Shown here: positions 35,578 to 45,136 of the stretch, in pieces
Layout of the letters: every line of letters starts with the position of its first letter
How positions within the stretch are numbered: position 1 is the first letter of the stretch
Assembly: GCA_020060485.1 (NCBI GenBank)
Contig: JAGVAB010000166.1
Coordinates: 4,099 to 68,098 of the forward strand
DNA from: Anaerolineales bacterium
Lineage (GTDB): Bacteria; Chloroflexota; Anaerolineae; Anaerolineales; Anaerolineaceae
DNA: 64,000 bases
Direction of reading: 5' to 3'
Notes under the pieces: generated by a model
What the model was told of the DNA's origin: nothing
The model's input: the letters and a program-made list of their open reading frames with translations, nothing else
Database searches by the model: none
Translations under genes and position numbers: made by a program

Positions 35578-36344
35578 TTCTTCAAGCTGTCAGCTGCCGC
35601 CTGCACAATGCCGGGGAAATCATCCACTTTGAGGCTGGCCCCGCCCACCAGAGCGCCGTCAATATCCGGCTGGTCAAAGAATTCCGCCGCATTGGAGGCT
35701 TTCACCGAGCCGCCATACAGCACCCGCACTGCCTGGGCAACCGTCTCGCCAAACATGCGCTTGAGCGTGGGGCGGATGTAATCCGCCACGACCAGATTGG
35801 CATCTTCGCCGCTGGCCGCCCGGCCTGTACCAATCGCCCAGATCGGTTCATAGGCAATGACCACTTTCCCGGCCTGATCGGCGCTCAAACCAGCCATGCC
35901 TTCGCTCACCTGACGGGTCACAACCTCGGCAGTCTGCCCGGCTTCGTTCTCTTCGAGAGTTTCGCCCACGCACATGATCGGGGTCAGCCCGGCGGCCAGG
36001 GCAGCCTTGACCTTGGCGTTCACGGTTTCATCGGTGTCGGCAAAAAAAGCCCGCCGTTCGGAATGTCCCAGAATCACATAAGCGCAAAATTCCTTGACCA
36101 TTTCCGGCGAAAGCTCGCCAGTAAATGCCCCGGAGGCTTCCCAGTGCATATTCTGCGCTCCCAGGCCTATCCCGGTGCCAGCCAGCATTTCTGCCAGGCT
36201 CAACAGGGAAGTGGCCGGCGGGCAAATGACCTGCTCCACAGTTGTGATGGGCTGCATTGCAGGCAAAAGCGCTGCCGCCAGCTTACGGGCCTCTGCCACG
36301 GTTTTGTTCATCTTCCAGTTTCCAGCTACCATTGGTTTTCGCAT
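35574..36344 (-). CDS. tpiA: Triosephosphate isomerase
   Basis: The 256-residue protein has all catalytic motifs: GNWKMNK (substrate Lys), GHSERR (His electrophile), [11 protein letters not shown] (Glu base) and the phosphate-binding VLYGGSVK near the C-terminus. It interconverts dihydroxyacetone phosphate and glyceraldehyde 3-phosphate in glycolysis. It is first in a two-gene minus-strand unit with the M50-like gene. Confidence 0.97.
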   Translation of the reverse strand: MRKPMVAGNWKMNKTVAEARKLAAALLPAMQPITTVEQVICPPATSLLSLAEMLAGTGIGLGAQNMHWEASGAFTGELSPEMVKEFCAYVILGHSERRAFFADTDETVNAKVKAALAAGLTPIMCVGETLEENEAGQTAEVVTRQVSEGMAGLSADQAGKVVIAYEPIWAIGTGRAASGEDANLVVADYIRPTLKRMFGETVAQAVRVLYGGSVKASNAAEFFDQPDIDGALVGGASLKVDDFPGIVQAAADSLKK

Positions 36345-36746
36345 CGTCTTACCTCACATAAAAATGATTTATTGTCACAGGATCCTGGCTGTCCGGATTC
36401 ATCGCCGACAAGCCAACCCATGAAATATTGACCCTATTCCTGGGGTTTTGGCACTTGCAGATCATATTGTTCGCCAAGTTTGAACTTCATCGCCTCCCGG
36501 TTGAAACACGCCGGGCAGGTGTGGCGACCCAAGAATACTATTGCTATGCCCTCCCCGCCCAAGTTGTTACAGCATGCAATCAATGCCCACTCGATTCGTC
36601 AATAACAATCGCCATCTTGTAAAAATGATAACAATTGATATTTTACCAGAAAGCCTTTTAAAAATTCTTTTGTATAATAAACTTATGGCATAATAGCCGG
36701 AGTGCCGCCAAACAATAAGGTATCTGGATTTGCAAAGGGTGAAACC
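36345..36746. other. Intergenic region with a possible 49-aa zinc-ribbon-like mini-ORF
   Basis: This 402-bp gap separates divergent tpiA and SDR genes. On the minus strand, 36583-36434 can encode 49 residues from a TTG codon, ending HTCPACFNREAMKFKLGEQYDLQVPKPQE, with CxxC and an upstream CC pair. No good RBS is seen, so it may be a remnant. The AT-rich part (36640-36700) probably carries the SDR promoter. Confidence 0.3.
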
Positions 36747-37514
36747 ATGGAATTTACAAAGAACGCTGAACAATCAGTTGTCCTGGTAACCGGGGCAGGG
36801 CGCGGCCTTGGTCTGGGCATTGGCCGGGCATTTGCCGCGGCGGGAGCAAAGGTGATCTTCCATTACAACACCAGCCGCCAGACAGCCGAAGAAACCGTGA
36901 GTGAGATATTGCAGCGCGGCGGGCAGGCGCTGGCCTGCCAGGCAGATGTCAGCGCACCGCAGGAAGTGGAACGTCTGTTTGCTGCCGCCCAGGCAGAATT
37001 TGGGCAGCTGGACGTTCTGGTCAACAATGCCGGAACCTATCCAACCTCCCCGCTGCTCGAGCTTGATCCCGAAGAATGGGATGCGGTCATCAACTCGAAT
37101 TTGCGCAGCACCTTTCTCTGCACCCAGGCCGCGGCGCAGATCATGAAAAACCGCATGAGCGGAGCGATCATCAACATCGCTTCCATCGAGGGCAATTTTC
37201 CTGCCGTCAATCACGCACATTACAATGCTGCCAAAGCAGGCGTGATCCAGTTCACCAAATCCGCGGCTCGCGAACTGGGCTGCTACAACATCCGCGTCAA
37301 CGCCATTTCTCCCGGGTTGATCAACCGCCCCGGTCTGGAAAAGGACTGGCCGGAAGGTGTGGCGCGCTGGTGCAGCAGCGCCCCTCTGGGACGCGTAGGA
37401 ACACCCCGGGACATCGCCAACGCCTGCCTGTTTCTGGCTTCGCCTGCCGCCAGCTGGATCACTGGCGTCAACCTGCCGGTGGATGGCGGCGCTTCCACTA
37501 CGCCTGCCTTTTAA
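36747..37514 (+). CDS. Short-chain dehydrogenase/reductase
   Basis: The 255-residue classical SDR has the cofactor motif TGAGRGLGLGIG, NNAG at about residue 90, the catalytic Ser in INIASIEG, and YNAAK (Tyr and Lys). The ending GVNLPVDGGAST is typical of FabG-like enzymes. It uses NAD(P)H to reduce a carbonyl or the reverse. ATG 36747 follows AAAGGGTG. The cupin gene follows 26 bases later and may be co-transcribed. The substrate is unknown. Confidence 0.88.
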   Translation: MEFTKNAEQSVVLVTGAGRGLGLGIGRAFAAAGAKVIFHYNTSRQTAEETVSEILQRGGQALACQADVSAPQEVERLFAAAQAEFGQLDVLVNNAGTYPTSPLLELDPEEWDAVINSNLRSTFLCTQAAAQIMKNRMSGAIINIASIEGNFPAVNHAHYNAAKAGVIQFTKSAARELGCYNIRVNAISPGLINRPGLEKDWPEGVARWCSSAPLGRVGTPRDIANACLFLASPAASWITGVNLPVDGGASTTPAF

Positions 37515-37540
37515 AAACATTTTCACTTAAAGGTTAAATC

Positions 37541-38065
37541 ATGACACTTTCAAACCTGGAAATCGAGCAAATCATTGCACAGTTGAACCTGCAACCGCTG
37601 CCTTTCGAAGGCGGCTGGTTTGCCCAGACCTATAAATCCAGAGACATCCTCAGCGGGCCAACCCTGCCGCAACGCTATCCCGGCCCGCGTGCAGCAGGCA
37701 CAGCCATCCATTACCTGATGACCTCTGCACAGCAAGGCTTCTCTGCCCTGCACAGGCTGCGCGGCGATGAGATCCTGCATTATCATCTGGGAGACCCGGT
37801 GGAATCCCTCTTGCTCTATGCCGATGGCTCTTTCCAAAGATTTGTTATCGGGCCGGACATCCTGCACGGCCAGGTGGTGCAGTTGGTAATCCCGGCCGGA
37901 ACCTGGCAGGGGCATCGTGTTTGCAAGGAAGGACGCTACACCCTGATCAGTTCGACCATGGCCCCCGGCTATGAAGATGAAGATTTCGAGCTGGGCAACC
38001 GCCGCGTGCTGTGCCAGCAATACCCTGAACTCAGGGATGAGATCATCGGCCTGACCAGGGAATAG
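37541..38065 (+). CDS. Cupin, DUF985 (Cupin_5) family
   Basis: The 174-residue protein matches DUF985 cupins: LPFEGGWFAQTYKS near the start, TAIHYLMTSAQQGFSALHRLRGDEILHYHLGDP with clustered His/Glu ligands, and VIPAGTWQGHRV. This is a single-domain beta-barrel that may bind a sugar or metal. Its position behind an SDR suggests a small-molecule metabolic pair, but no reaction is known. Confidence 0.82.
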   Translation: MTLSNLEIEQIIAQLNLQPLPFEGGWFAQTYKSRDILSGPTLPQRYPGPRAAGTAIHYLMTSAQQGFSALHRLRGDEILHYHLGDPVESLLLYADGSFQRFVIGPDILHGQVVQLVIPAGTWQGHRVCKEGRYTLISSTMAPGYEDEDFELGNRRVLCQQYPELRDEIIGLTRE

Positions 38066-38199
38066 AAACAGCGGCCCGATACCCGAAATACAGAAAGGCC
38101 CCAAACTACATCGACTCAAATCGGGGTATTTAAAAAACTGCTCCCCTTTTCAGGGGGCATATGGTGGAGTAAAGAGCATTCCCAAAGGAAGGTATTGAT

Positions 38200-38841
38200 T
38201 CATAGAATATAAAGCACCGCCCCAAAATGGGCTGCCGCCCCCAGCAGTACAAACAGATGCCAAAGTTCATGAAAACCAAACACGCCTGGGAAGAAATTAC
38301 CTTTCTTGGTGATGTAGATTACCGCACCCAGTGTGTACAAAATACCGCCCGCCAGAAGCCAGCCAAAAGAGGCAGCAGGCAGCCGGCGCAGGAACTCACC
38401 CCCCGCAAACACACTCAGCCAACCCATGACCACATACACGCCAGCCGTCAGCCATCGCGGCGTATTGAGAATGACAAGCTTCATCACCACCCCCACCACA
38501 GCCAGTGCCCAAATGACAGCCAGCATACCCCACTGCCAGAAACCCGAAAAAACGATCACACAAAACGGCGTATAGGTTCCAGCGATCAAAAGATAGATAG
38601 CGGAATGGTCAATCGTACGCAGGATCTCCAGCGTCCTGGGGGCAGCGATCACTGAATGATAAAGGCCGCTGGCGAAGAACATGCCAAACAGGCTGAACCC
38701 GTAGATAACAAACGAGATCATCCTGGCAGGGGTGCTGCCACCCCACACCAGCAACAGGCAGGAACCCAGCAGGGCAGCAATTGAACCGCCAAAATGTGAA
38801 ATAGCGTTGAAAGGTTCACGGATTTTCTGGAGCACAGGCAC
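38200..38841 (-). CDS. Hemolysin III/PAQR-family membrane protein
   Basis: The 213-residue protein has seven predicted helices and the family's conserved residues: EPFNAISHFGG at the start, SGLYHSV near 60, LRTIDHSAIYLLIAGTYTPF near 77 and FGFHELWHLFVLLGAAAH at the end. These Ser/His/Asp positions are the metal site of PAQR proteins, often linked to membrane lipid homeostasis. It is a single gene; the true function is not established. Confidence 0.88.
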   Translation of the reverse strand: MPVLQKIREPFNAISHFGGSIAALLGSCLLLVWGGSTPARMISFVIYGFSLFGMFFASGLYHSVIAAPRTLEILRTIDHSAIYLLIAGTYTPFCVIVFSGFWQWGMLAVIWALAVVGVVMKLVILNTPRWLTAGVYVVMGWLSVFAGGEFLRRLPAASFGWLLAGGILYTLGAVIYITKKGNFFPGVFGFHELWHLFVLLGAAAHFGAVLYIL

Positions 38842-39026
38842 CTCACAATGGAATGTTTGATAACGCTACCCCAGTATAACCAGCCGCCTCCCTGGGTGGA
38901 CGTGCCCTGAGTCATAATGTCATTCCTATTCCACCCAATGTTTGGATGTGAACAGGTAATGCAGGAGCCGTGCAACAAAATGGTGGCACTTAAACCTCAA
39001 ACCTTCGTCCTCCATGTGAATCAAAT

Positions 39027-39057
39027 GCAGGGCTGGCCCGGTCTGGGTCAGCCCTGC
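39027..39057 (-). terminator. Stem-loop downstream of nifJ
   Basis: GCAGGGCTGGCCC (39027-39039) pairs with GGGTCAGCCCTGC (39045-39057) over 13 bp with one G-U pair, about 20 bases past the nifJ stop. No strong T-tract follows on the minus strand. Confidence 0.6.
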
Positions 39058-39078
39058 AAAAATTCAGGATATGATCGT

Positions 39079-42000
39079 CTACTCTTGCGGGCCGCGCAGT
39101 TGTTCTTCCATCTCTGCCAGACGCTGCAATCTTGCCCAGCGTAGACGGGCATCATCATTTGCTTCCGACATCAGCCGCTCTGCGCGGCCTTCATCACTGT
39201 TGACCAGCATGCGGTAACGGGTTTCATTGTAAGCATAATCTTCAACTGCAATGCTGGGCGCCTTGGAATCGATCACCAGCGGGCTTTTACCTTCCTTTGC
39301 CAGTCCAGGGTTGTAGCGGTAGAGAGACCACGCCCCGGATTGTACTGCCAGGCGCTGCTGCTCCAGGCCCTGTTCCATTGAGATGCCGTGGGCAATGCAG
39401 TGGCTGTAAGCGATGACCAGCGAAGGCCCATCGTAAGCGTCAGCTTCCAGCAAGGCGCGCAGGGTCTGCACGTCAGAATAACCCATCGCCACCCGCGCCA
39501 CATAGATATTGCCGTAAGTCATGGCAATCATGCCCAGGTCCTTCTTCGCCAGACCCTTGCCGTTGGCAGCAAACTTGGCTACAGCCGCCCGCGGGGTGGC
39601 CTTGGAAGCCTGCCCGCCAGTGTTGGAATACACTTCGGTGTCCAGCACCAGCACGTTCACGTTACGCCCGCTGGCCAGCACATGATCCAGGCCGCCATAG
39701 CCGATGTCATATGCCCAGCCATCGCCGCCCATGATCCACACACTTTTGCAGATCAAGTCATCCGCCAAACTGAAGAGCTGCTGCGCCTCCGGCGCAGGGT
39801 CGCCTTGCAAGATAGTCTTGAGAGCCGCCACACGTTCGCGCTGCTGGCGGAGGCCCGTCTCGCTGGTCTGGTCAGCTTCCAGCAAACCGCTTGCCAGGCT
39901 TTCGCCAATCTTTCCAGCCAATTGGCGCACCAATTCGCAGGCATATTCGTGCTTCTTGTCGGCTGCCAGGCGCATACCCATGCCAAACTCGGCATTATCT
40001 TCAAACAGCGAGTTGGACCAGGCCGGGCCGCGTCCGTCCTTGTTCACTGACCATGGTGTCGTCGGCAAACTGCCGCCATACACCGAAGAGCAGCCAGTGG
40101 CATTGGCAACGATCGCCCGGTCGCCAAACAACTGCGAAACCAGCTTTACGTAAGGCGTCTCACCGCAGCCGGCACATGCGCCAGAAAATTCGAACAATGG
40201 CTGCAACAACTGGGAATTTTTGATCGAGGTCACCGCGAGAGCGCTGCGGTCCACATCCGGAATATTCATAAAGAAGTCCCAGTTGGAGCGTTCCTGCTCG
40301 CGCAGCGGCGGCTGCGGAGCCATGTTGATGGCCTTCATTCCAACCTGTGCTTTGTTTTTGGCCGGGCAGGCCGAAACACACAGCGAGCAACCGGTGCAAT
40401 CTTCCGGCGCTACCTGGATCGTAAACAGGGTATTGGGGAATTCAGAGAACTTGGCCGGAATGCTCTTGAAAGATTGCGGGGCGCCTTCCTTGATCGCCGG
40501 GTCATACACTTTCATGCGAATGGCCGCATGCGGGCAAACCAGGGCACACTTGCCGCACTGGATGCAAAGCTCCGCCTCCCAAACCGGGATTTCGAGGGCG
40601 ATGTTGCGTTTCTCCCACTTGGCTGTACCGGAGGGATAGGTGCCATCCGGTGACATGGCTGAAACCGGCAGTGCATCGCCATCGAAGACCAGGATGCGTT
40701 CCACCACATCGTGGACGTACGCCGGTGCTTCAGCCGGCATGCCCAGGCGCATGGACAGACTGCCGCTGACGGCTGCTGGCAGCTTGACCTGGAAAAGATT
40801 AGCCAGAGTCTCATCCACAGCGCGGAAGTTTTGCTGCACAACAGCCTCACCGCGTTTGCCATACGTCTTTTCAATGGTCTTCTTGATGTGGGCAATGGCC
40901 TCATCCCGCGGCAGGATGCCGCTGATGGCAAAGAAACAGGTCTGCATGATGGTATTGATCCGCCCGCCCATGCCAGCCTTGTGGGCAACCTCATACGCAT
41001 CAATCACATAGAAACTGAGTTTTTTATCAAGGATCTGCTGCTGAACTTCCACAGGCAAGTGCTCCCAGACTTCTTGCGGCCCATAGAGGCTGTTGATCAG
41101 GAACACCCCGCCCGGTTTGGCAAATTTGAGAATATCCAGCCGCTCCAGGAATGAGAATTGGTGACAGGCCACAAACGAAGCCCGGTCATCACCAATCAGA
41201 TAGGGAGCCCGGATCGGCTGCGGCCCAAAGCGCAAATGTGATATGGTTACCGAACCAGATTTCTTGGAATCGTAGACGAAATAACCCTGGGCGTAATTGT
41301 CCGTATCCTCGCCGATGATCTTGATCGAATTCTTGTTGGCGCCCACCGTGCCGTCTGCACCCAGGCCAAAAAAGACGCATTCCACGGTATCCTCAGTCAA
41401 GATGGCAAAGCCAGGATCGTACTCCAGGCTGGTATGGGTCACATCATCCACAATGCCCACTGTAAAGTGATTCTTGGGTTTGTCTTTCGAAAGCTCATCA
41501 AAGACCGCCTTGACCATGGCCGGGGTAAATTCCTTGGAAGCCAAACCATAGCGTCCGCCGATCACCCGCGGTGCAGTCTGGAAAGGCGCCAGATCACTGC
41601 TCAAGCCCTCATTTAATGCAGCCAGCACGTCCAGATATAGCGGCTCACCCAACGAACCGGCTTCTTTGATGCGGTCCAGCACAGCAATAGATTTGACCGT
41701 GGCCGGCAAAACCTTCATCAAATGTTCCACCGAGAAGGGGCGGAACAAGCGCACCACAACCACACCAACCTTCTCCCCCTGTTGGGCCAGATACTTGGCC
41801 GTTTCAGCTGCCGTTTGTGCACCGGAGCTCATCAAAACAACCACCCGCTCCGCATCTGGTGCGCCTGCATAATCAAACAGATGATACTCGCGGCCGGTGA
41901 TTTCCTTGAAATGCTGCATCGTCTTTTCAACGATCCCCGGGCAGGCCAGATAATAGGGATTGACCGCTTCACGCCCCTGGAAATAGACATCCCAGTTCTG

Positions 42001-42657
42001 CAGGGTGCCGCGAATGAAAGGCCGTTCAGGCTCCAAACCGCGGGCGCGGTGGGCAAAAATCAACTCCGGCGGAATCATTTCTACCAGCTGTGCGTCAGTC
42101 AGATACTCAATCTTGTTAACCTCATGCGAGGTGCGAAAACCATCAAAGAAATGCAGGAAAGGAACTCTGGACTCAAGGGTTGCGGCCTGACTGATCACCG
42201 CCATATCATGCGCCTCTTGCACAGAACAGGAAGGCATCAGGGCAAACCCGGTAGAGCGGGTAGCCATCACATCCGAATGATCGCCATAAATGGAAATTGC
42301 CTGGTAGGAAAGCGCCCTGGCCGAAACATGGAAAACGGTCGATGTCAATTCACCGGCGATCTTGTACATATTTGGGATCATCAGCAGCAGCCCCTGCGAG
42401 GCTGTGAAGGTGGTGGTCAGTGCGCCTGCTTGCAGTGAACCATGCACCGCGCCGGCTGCCCCGCCTTCCGACTGCAATTCCGCCACCAGGGGAACTGTGC
42501 CCCAGATGTTTTTCTTGCCCGCTGCCGCCCATTCATCCGAAAGCTCGCCCATACCAGATGAAGGAGTGATCGGGTAAATGGCGATCACTTCATTAGAGCG
42601 AAAAGCTGCATTTGCAGTTGCTTCATTTGCATCCACCGTGATGATTTGCGAATTCAT
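39079..42657 (-). CDS. nifJ: Pyruvate:ferredoxin (flavodoxin) oxidoreductase
   Basis: This 1192-residue single-chain PFOR decarboxylates pyruvate to acetyl-CoA, CO2 and reduced ferredoxin. Domain order is standard: N-terminal IYPITPSSGMGELSDEW, the gamma and linker regions, two ferredoxin-type clusters (CIQCGKCALVCPHA and CTGCSLCVSACPAK, about 690-770), the proximal cluster (CAGCGETPYVK) and TPP site (GGDGWAYDIGYGGLDHVL). ATG 42657 follows GAGGCAGG. It diverges from a GntR gene across a control region with two AT-rich palindromes, so it may be part of that regulon and drain pyruvate from the pathway on the other side. Confidence 0.96.
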   Translation of the reverse strand: MNSQIITVDANEATANAAFRSNEVIAIYPITPSSGMGELSDEWAAAGKKNIWGTVPLVAELQSEGGAAGAVHGSLQAGALTTTFTASQGLLLMIPNMYKIAGELTSTVFHVSARALSYQAISIYGDHSDVMATRSTGFALMPSCSVQEAHDMAVISQAATLESRVPFLHFFDGFRTSHEVNKIEYLTDAQLVEMIPPELIFAHRARGLEPERPFIRGTLQNWDVYFQGREAVNPYYLACPGIVEKTMQHFKEITGREYHLFDYAGAPDAERVVVLMSSGAQTAAETAKYLAQQGEKVGVVVVRLFRPFSVEHLMKVLPATVKSIAVLDRIKEAGSLGEPLYLDVLAALNEGLSSDLAPFQTAPRVIGGRYGLASKEFTPAMVKAVFDELSKDKPKNHFTVGIVDDVTHTSLEYDPGFAILTEDTVECVFFGLGADGTVGANKNSIKIIGEDTDNYAQGYFVYDSKKSGSVTISHLRFGPQPIRAPYLIGDDRASFVACHQFSFLERLDILKFAKPGGVFLINSLYGPQEVWEHLPVEVQQQILDKKLSFYVIDAYEVAHKAGMGGRINTIMQTCFFAISGILPRDEAIAHIKKTIEKTYGKRGEAVVQQNFRAVDETLANLFQVKLPAAVSGSLSMRLGMPAEAPAYVHDVVERILVFDGDALPVSAMSPDGTYPSGTAKWEKRNIALEIPVWEAELCIQCGKCALVCPHAAIRMKVYDPAIKEGAPQSFKSIPAKFSEFPNTLFTIQVAPEDCTGCSLCVSACPAKNKAQVGMKAINMAPQPPLREQERSNWDFFMNIPDVDRSALAVTSIKNSQLLQPLFEFSGACAGCGETPYVKLVSQLFGDRAIVANATGCSSVYGGSLPTTPWSVNKDGRGPAWSNSLFEDNAEFGMGMRLAADKKHEYACELVRQLAGKIGESLASGLLEADQTSETGLRQQRERVAALKTILQGDPAPEAQQLFSLADDLICKSVWIMGGDGWAYDIGYGGLDHVLASGRNVNVLVLDTEVYSNTGGQASKATPRAAVAKFAANGKGLAKKDLGMIAMTYGNIYVARVAMGYSDVQTLRALLEADAYDGPSLVIAYSHCIAHGISMEQGLEQQRLAVQSGAWSLYRYNPGLAKEGKSPLVIDSKAPSIAVEDYAYNETRYRMLVNSDEGRAERLMSEANDDARLRWARLQRLAEMEEQLRGPQE

Positions 42658-42708
42658 TACCTGCCTCACTTTGGGAAAATACTGAAAGAGATCAGTTGGC
42701 TTAAGGTT

Positions 42709-42769
42709 GTATAATATATATTATAACATATACCATGTTCGGCATTTCTTAAGAAATATGATATATCTT
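42709..42769. promoter_or_regulatory. Two AT-rich palindromes between nifJ and gntR
   Basis: TATAATATATATTATA (42710-42725) is a perfect 16-bp palindrome. AAGAAATATGATATATCTT (42751-42769) is a 19-bp palindrome around a central G with one mismatched pair. Its core AAGA[A/T]ATATGATATA recurs before the PLP-enzyme gene (48385-48399). These are plausible operators for the adjacent GntR regulator and are placed to control both divergent genes. Confidence 0.5.
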
Positions 42770-42829
42770 AAAGGAAAGATGATATAATTTTATTATTCCT
42801 CTCATTTCAGGTAATCGTTGGGAGTTGCC

Positions 42830-43522
42830 ATGCCAAACCTTGCCCCGCTGAAAGATTCGCCATCTTTAGACAAACTGGCCTACGAAAAGATCAAGGAAGC
42901 CATCCTGAATTTCCAGTTCTTGCCCAACCAGGCGCTGGTTGAAGGCGACCTGGCTTCACAATTGGGCATCAGCAAAACCCCGGTGCGGGACGCCCTCATG
43001 CGGCTTGAAAAAGAAGGCCTGGTCACCCGCATTGCCTACAAGGGCACTTATGTATCAGATGTCAATAATCAGGATATGGCCAATATTTTTGACATTCGGA
43101 TCGTGCTGGAAGGACTGGCGATCCGCCTGGCAACCGAAGCCATATGCGAAGATGACCTTAACTATATGGATATCTTGATCCACAAACATGAAACCGCCCT
43201 GAAAAACCACGACGTGAGCAGCGCCTCTGCCATCAACAACGAATTCCACAACCTGATTGTAGACCACTGTTCAAATCCCCTCTTGCAGCAAATGCTGCAC
43301 AACCTGGACGATCACCTCAAGCGCTACCGCCTGCTCTCCGTCTCTCAGGGCATGCGCTACGACAAATCCATCCCGGAACACAGGGCCATCTACGATGCAT
43401 TGAAAGAACGCGACCCCGACAAAGCCGAGAAGGCCATGCAGCAGCACCTGCAAAGCGCAAAATACGATCTTTATGACCAGGATTTTGAAGAATTGCAGCA
43501 CAATCTTTCCATAAATGCGTGA
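42830..43522 (+). CDS. GntR-family regulator, FadR/FCD subgroup
   Basis: The 230-residue protein has the GntR winged helix (YEKIKEAILNFQFLPNQALVEGDLASQLGISKTPVRDALMRLEKEGLV, about 18-75) and a helical FCD ligand domain (about 90-220) with metal-site-like Asp and His residues (FDIRIVLEG, NEFHNLIVDHC, EHRAIYDAL). FCD regulators usually sense an organic acid and repress its catabolic genes. ATG 42830 follows GGGAG. It is ended by a clear terminator, and the presumed target operon starts next to it. The effector is unknown. Confidence 0.88.
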   Translation: MPNLAPLKDSPSLDKLAYEKIKEAILNFQFLPNQALVEGDLASQLGISKTPVRDALMRLEKEGLVTRIAYKGTYVSDVNNQDMANIFDIRIVLEGLAIRLATEAICEDDLNYMDILIHKHETALKNHDVSSASAINNEFHNLIVDHCSNPLLQQMLHNLDDHLKRYRLLSVSQGMRYDKSIPEHRAIYDALKERDPDKAEKAMQQHLQSAKYDLYDQDFEELQHNLSINA

Positions 43523-43541
43523 GGACGGATTCCCTCAAACC

Positions 43542-43570
43542 AAAAGAGCAGCCTGTGCTGCTCTTTTTTT
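43542..43570 (+). terminator. Terminator of the GntR gene
   Basis: AAAAGAGCAGC (43542-43552) is perfectly inverted at 43557-43567 with a CTGT loop, and T residues run on to 43570. This is a textbook rho-independent terminator 20 bases after the stop. Confidence 0.9.
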
Positions 43571-43643
43571 ATGGCAAACCGTTCTGAAAAACTTGTACCA
43601 CTTTCTTAAAAACTGTTGACAAAACATGTTTAATTTTGTATCA

Positions 43644-43667
43644 TACATCATATAACATATATATTAT
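43644..43667. promoter_or_regulatory. AT-rich operator-like site before the FAD oxidoreductase gene
   Basis: ATAACATATATATTAT (43652-43667) is palindromic except for one pair. The overlapping minus-strand ATATGATGTA (43644-43653) is one base from the ATATGATATA core at 42756 and 48390. It lies 75-100 bases before the oxidoreductase start. Confidence 0.4.
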
Positions 43668-43740
43668 AAATCCCCTTATTTATGCTCATTATTAATATTC
43701 AGCTCCAATTTCACATCGCTTACTGAATTCAGGAGGAAAC

Positions 43741-45021
43741 ATGCCTAAGGTAGTGGTTGTTGGCGGTGGCTGGGCTGGCTGTGCAGCAGCACTTGCAGCA
43801 AAAGCAGCTGGTGCGGATGTTACAGTCCTTGAGCGGACGGATTGTCTGCTGGGTACTGGCCTGGTGGGTGGCATCTTTCGCAATAATGGACGTTATACGG
43901 CAACAGAAGAAATGATCGCCATGGGTGCTGGCGATCTTTTCCATTTAATGGATCAGGTAGCACGGCACAAAGACATTGAATTCCCTGGTCACAAACATGC
44001 CAGCCTGTATGATGTCAGTTTGATGGAACCCCTGGTCAAAAGGTATATGCTTGCCAAAGGCATTGTGCTGAAAATGCAGCACCGCGCCAAAGATGTCCGG
44101 CTCATGAATGGCAAAATAGAAGCCATCGTGATTGAAAACCACGCGGACGAAGAGGGCGATACCTTCATTGAGACTACCGGCACAGCCGGGCCGCAAAACA
44201 ACTGTACCAAATACGGCAATGGCTGCGCCATGTGCGTCCTGCGCTGCCCAAGTTTTGGCGGGCGGGTCAGCATCGCTGCCAAAGCAGGCGTCGCTGAAAA
44301 GATGGGCGGTAAACCGGATGGCAGCATTGGCGCCATGTCTGGATCGTGCAAGCTGCATTTTGATTCAGTCTCACCTGAAATTGCCGAACAACTGCGCAAA
44401 ACCGGCGTGGCAGTAGTGCCCGTTCCCCAGGAACTGGTACACACCGACAAACTGGCCTCCAAAGCCTGCCAGCAATATGCCCTGCCCGAATTCGCCGAGA
44501 ATGTCGTCCTGCTCGATACAGGTCATGTCAAACTAATGACCCCCTACTTCCCGTTGGAAGAGCTGCGCCTGGTTCCAGGCATGGAAAACGCCCGTTATGA
44601 GGACCCCTACTCCGGCGGCCTGGGCAACTCCATGCGCTACCTGGCCCTTTCCCCACGCGACGACAACCTGAAAGTGGCCGGCCTGAAAAATCTGTTCTGT
44701 GCCGGAGAAAAAGCCGGCCTGCTGGTTGGGCACACCGAGGCCATCGTAACCGGTGTATTGGCCGGTCACAATGCTGTGCGCCAGGCTCTCGGCATGCCGC
44801 TGGTCACCATCCCCACCAGCACCGCCATTGGAGACTCGATCACTTTCGTGCGTGAACAAATGGAAACCGAAGAAGGCATGTCACAGAAATTCACCTTCTC
44901 TGGCGCAACCTATTTCAAACGCATGAAAGATTTGAGCCTGTACACTACCGATATCGCCGAGATACAGAAACGCATTGATGCCGCAGATATGACCAATTTC
45001 TTTTCCCAATCTATTGTCTGA
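43741..45021 (+). CDS. FAD-dependent oxidoreductase with a cysteine-rich insert
   Basis: The 426-residue protein begins with the FAD motif VVVGGGWAGCAAALAAKAAG and an acidic end (TVLER). It ends with the second flavin contact NLFCAGEKAGLLVGHTEA. The fold resembles GidA/TrmFO or FAD-binding-2 oxidoreductases. Near residues 155-175 it has NNCTKYGNGCAMCVLRCPSF, four cysteines that could form a redox centre or metal site. CAGGAGG precedes the ATG. As first gene after the GntR regulator it may oxidise an amino or hydroxy acid; I know of no assigned reaction. Confidence 0.7.
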   Translation: MPKVVVVGGGWAGCAAALAAKAAGADVTVLERTDCLLGTGLVGGIFRNNGRYTATEEMIAMGAGDLFHLMDQVARHKDIEFPGHKHASLYDVSLMEPLVKRYMLAKGIVLKMQHRAKDVRLMNGKIEAIVIENHADEEGDTFIETTGTAGPQNNCTKYGNGCAMCVLRCPSFGGRVSIAAKAGVAEKMGGKPDGSIGAMSGSCKLHFDSVSPEIAEQLRKTGVAVVPVPQELVHTDKLASKACQQYALPEFAENVVLLDTGHVKLMTPYFPLEELRLVPGMENARYEDPYSGGLGNSMRYLALSPRDDNLKVAGLKNLFCAGEKAGLLVGHTEAIVTGVLAGHNAVRQALGMPLVTIPTSTAIGDSITFVREQMETEEGMSQKFTFSGATYFKRMKDLSLYTTDIAEIQKRIDAADMTNFFSQSIV

Positions 45022-45136
45022 ACCAACAGACAGGACTAAAGGAGGTAACCAAAAAACAACACAGCGTTTACCAGCCAATCGTTCTATTTTGTCAATCAGA
45101 ATGCCATCTCTAGATCTGTTTTTTTAGGAGGCCGTA

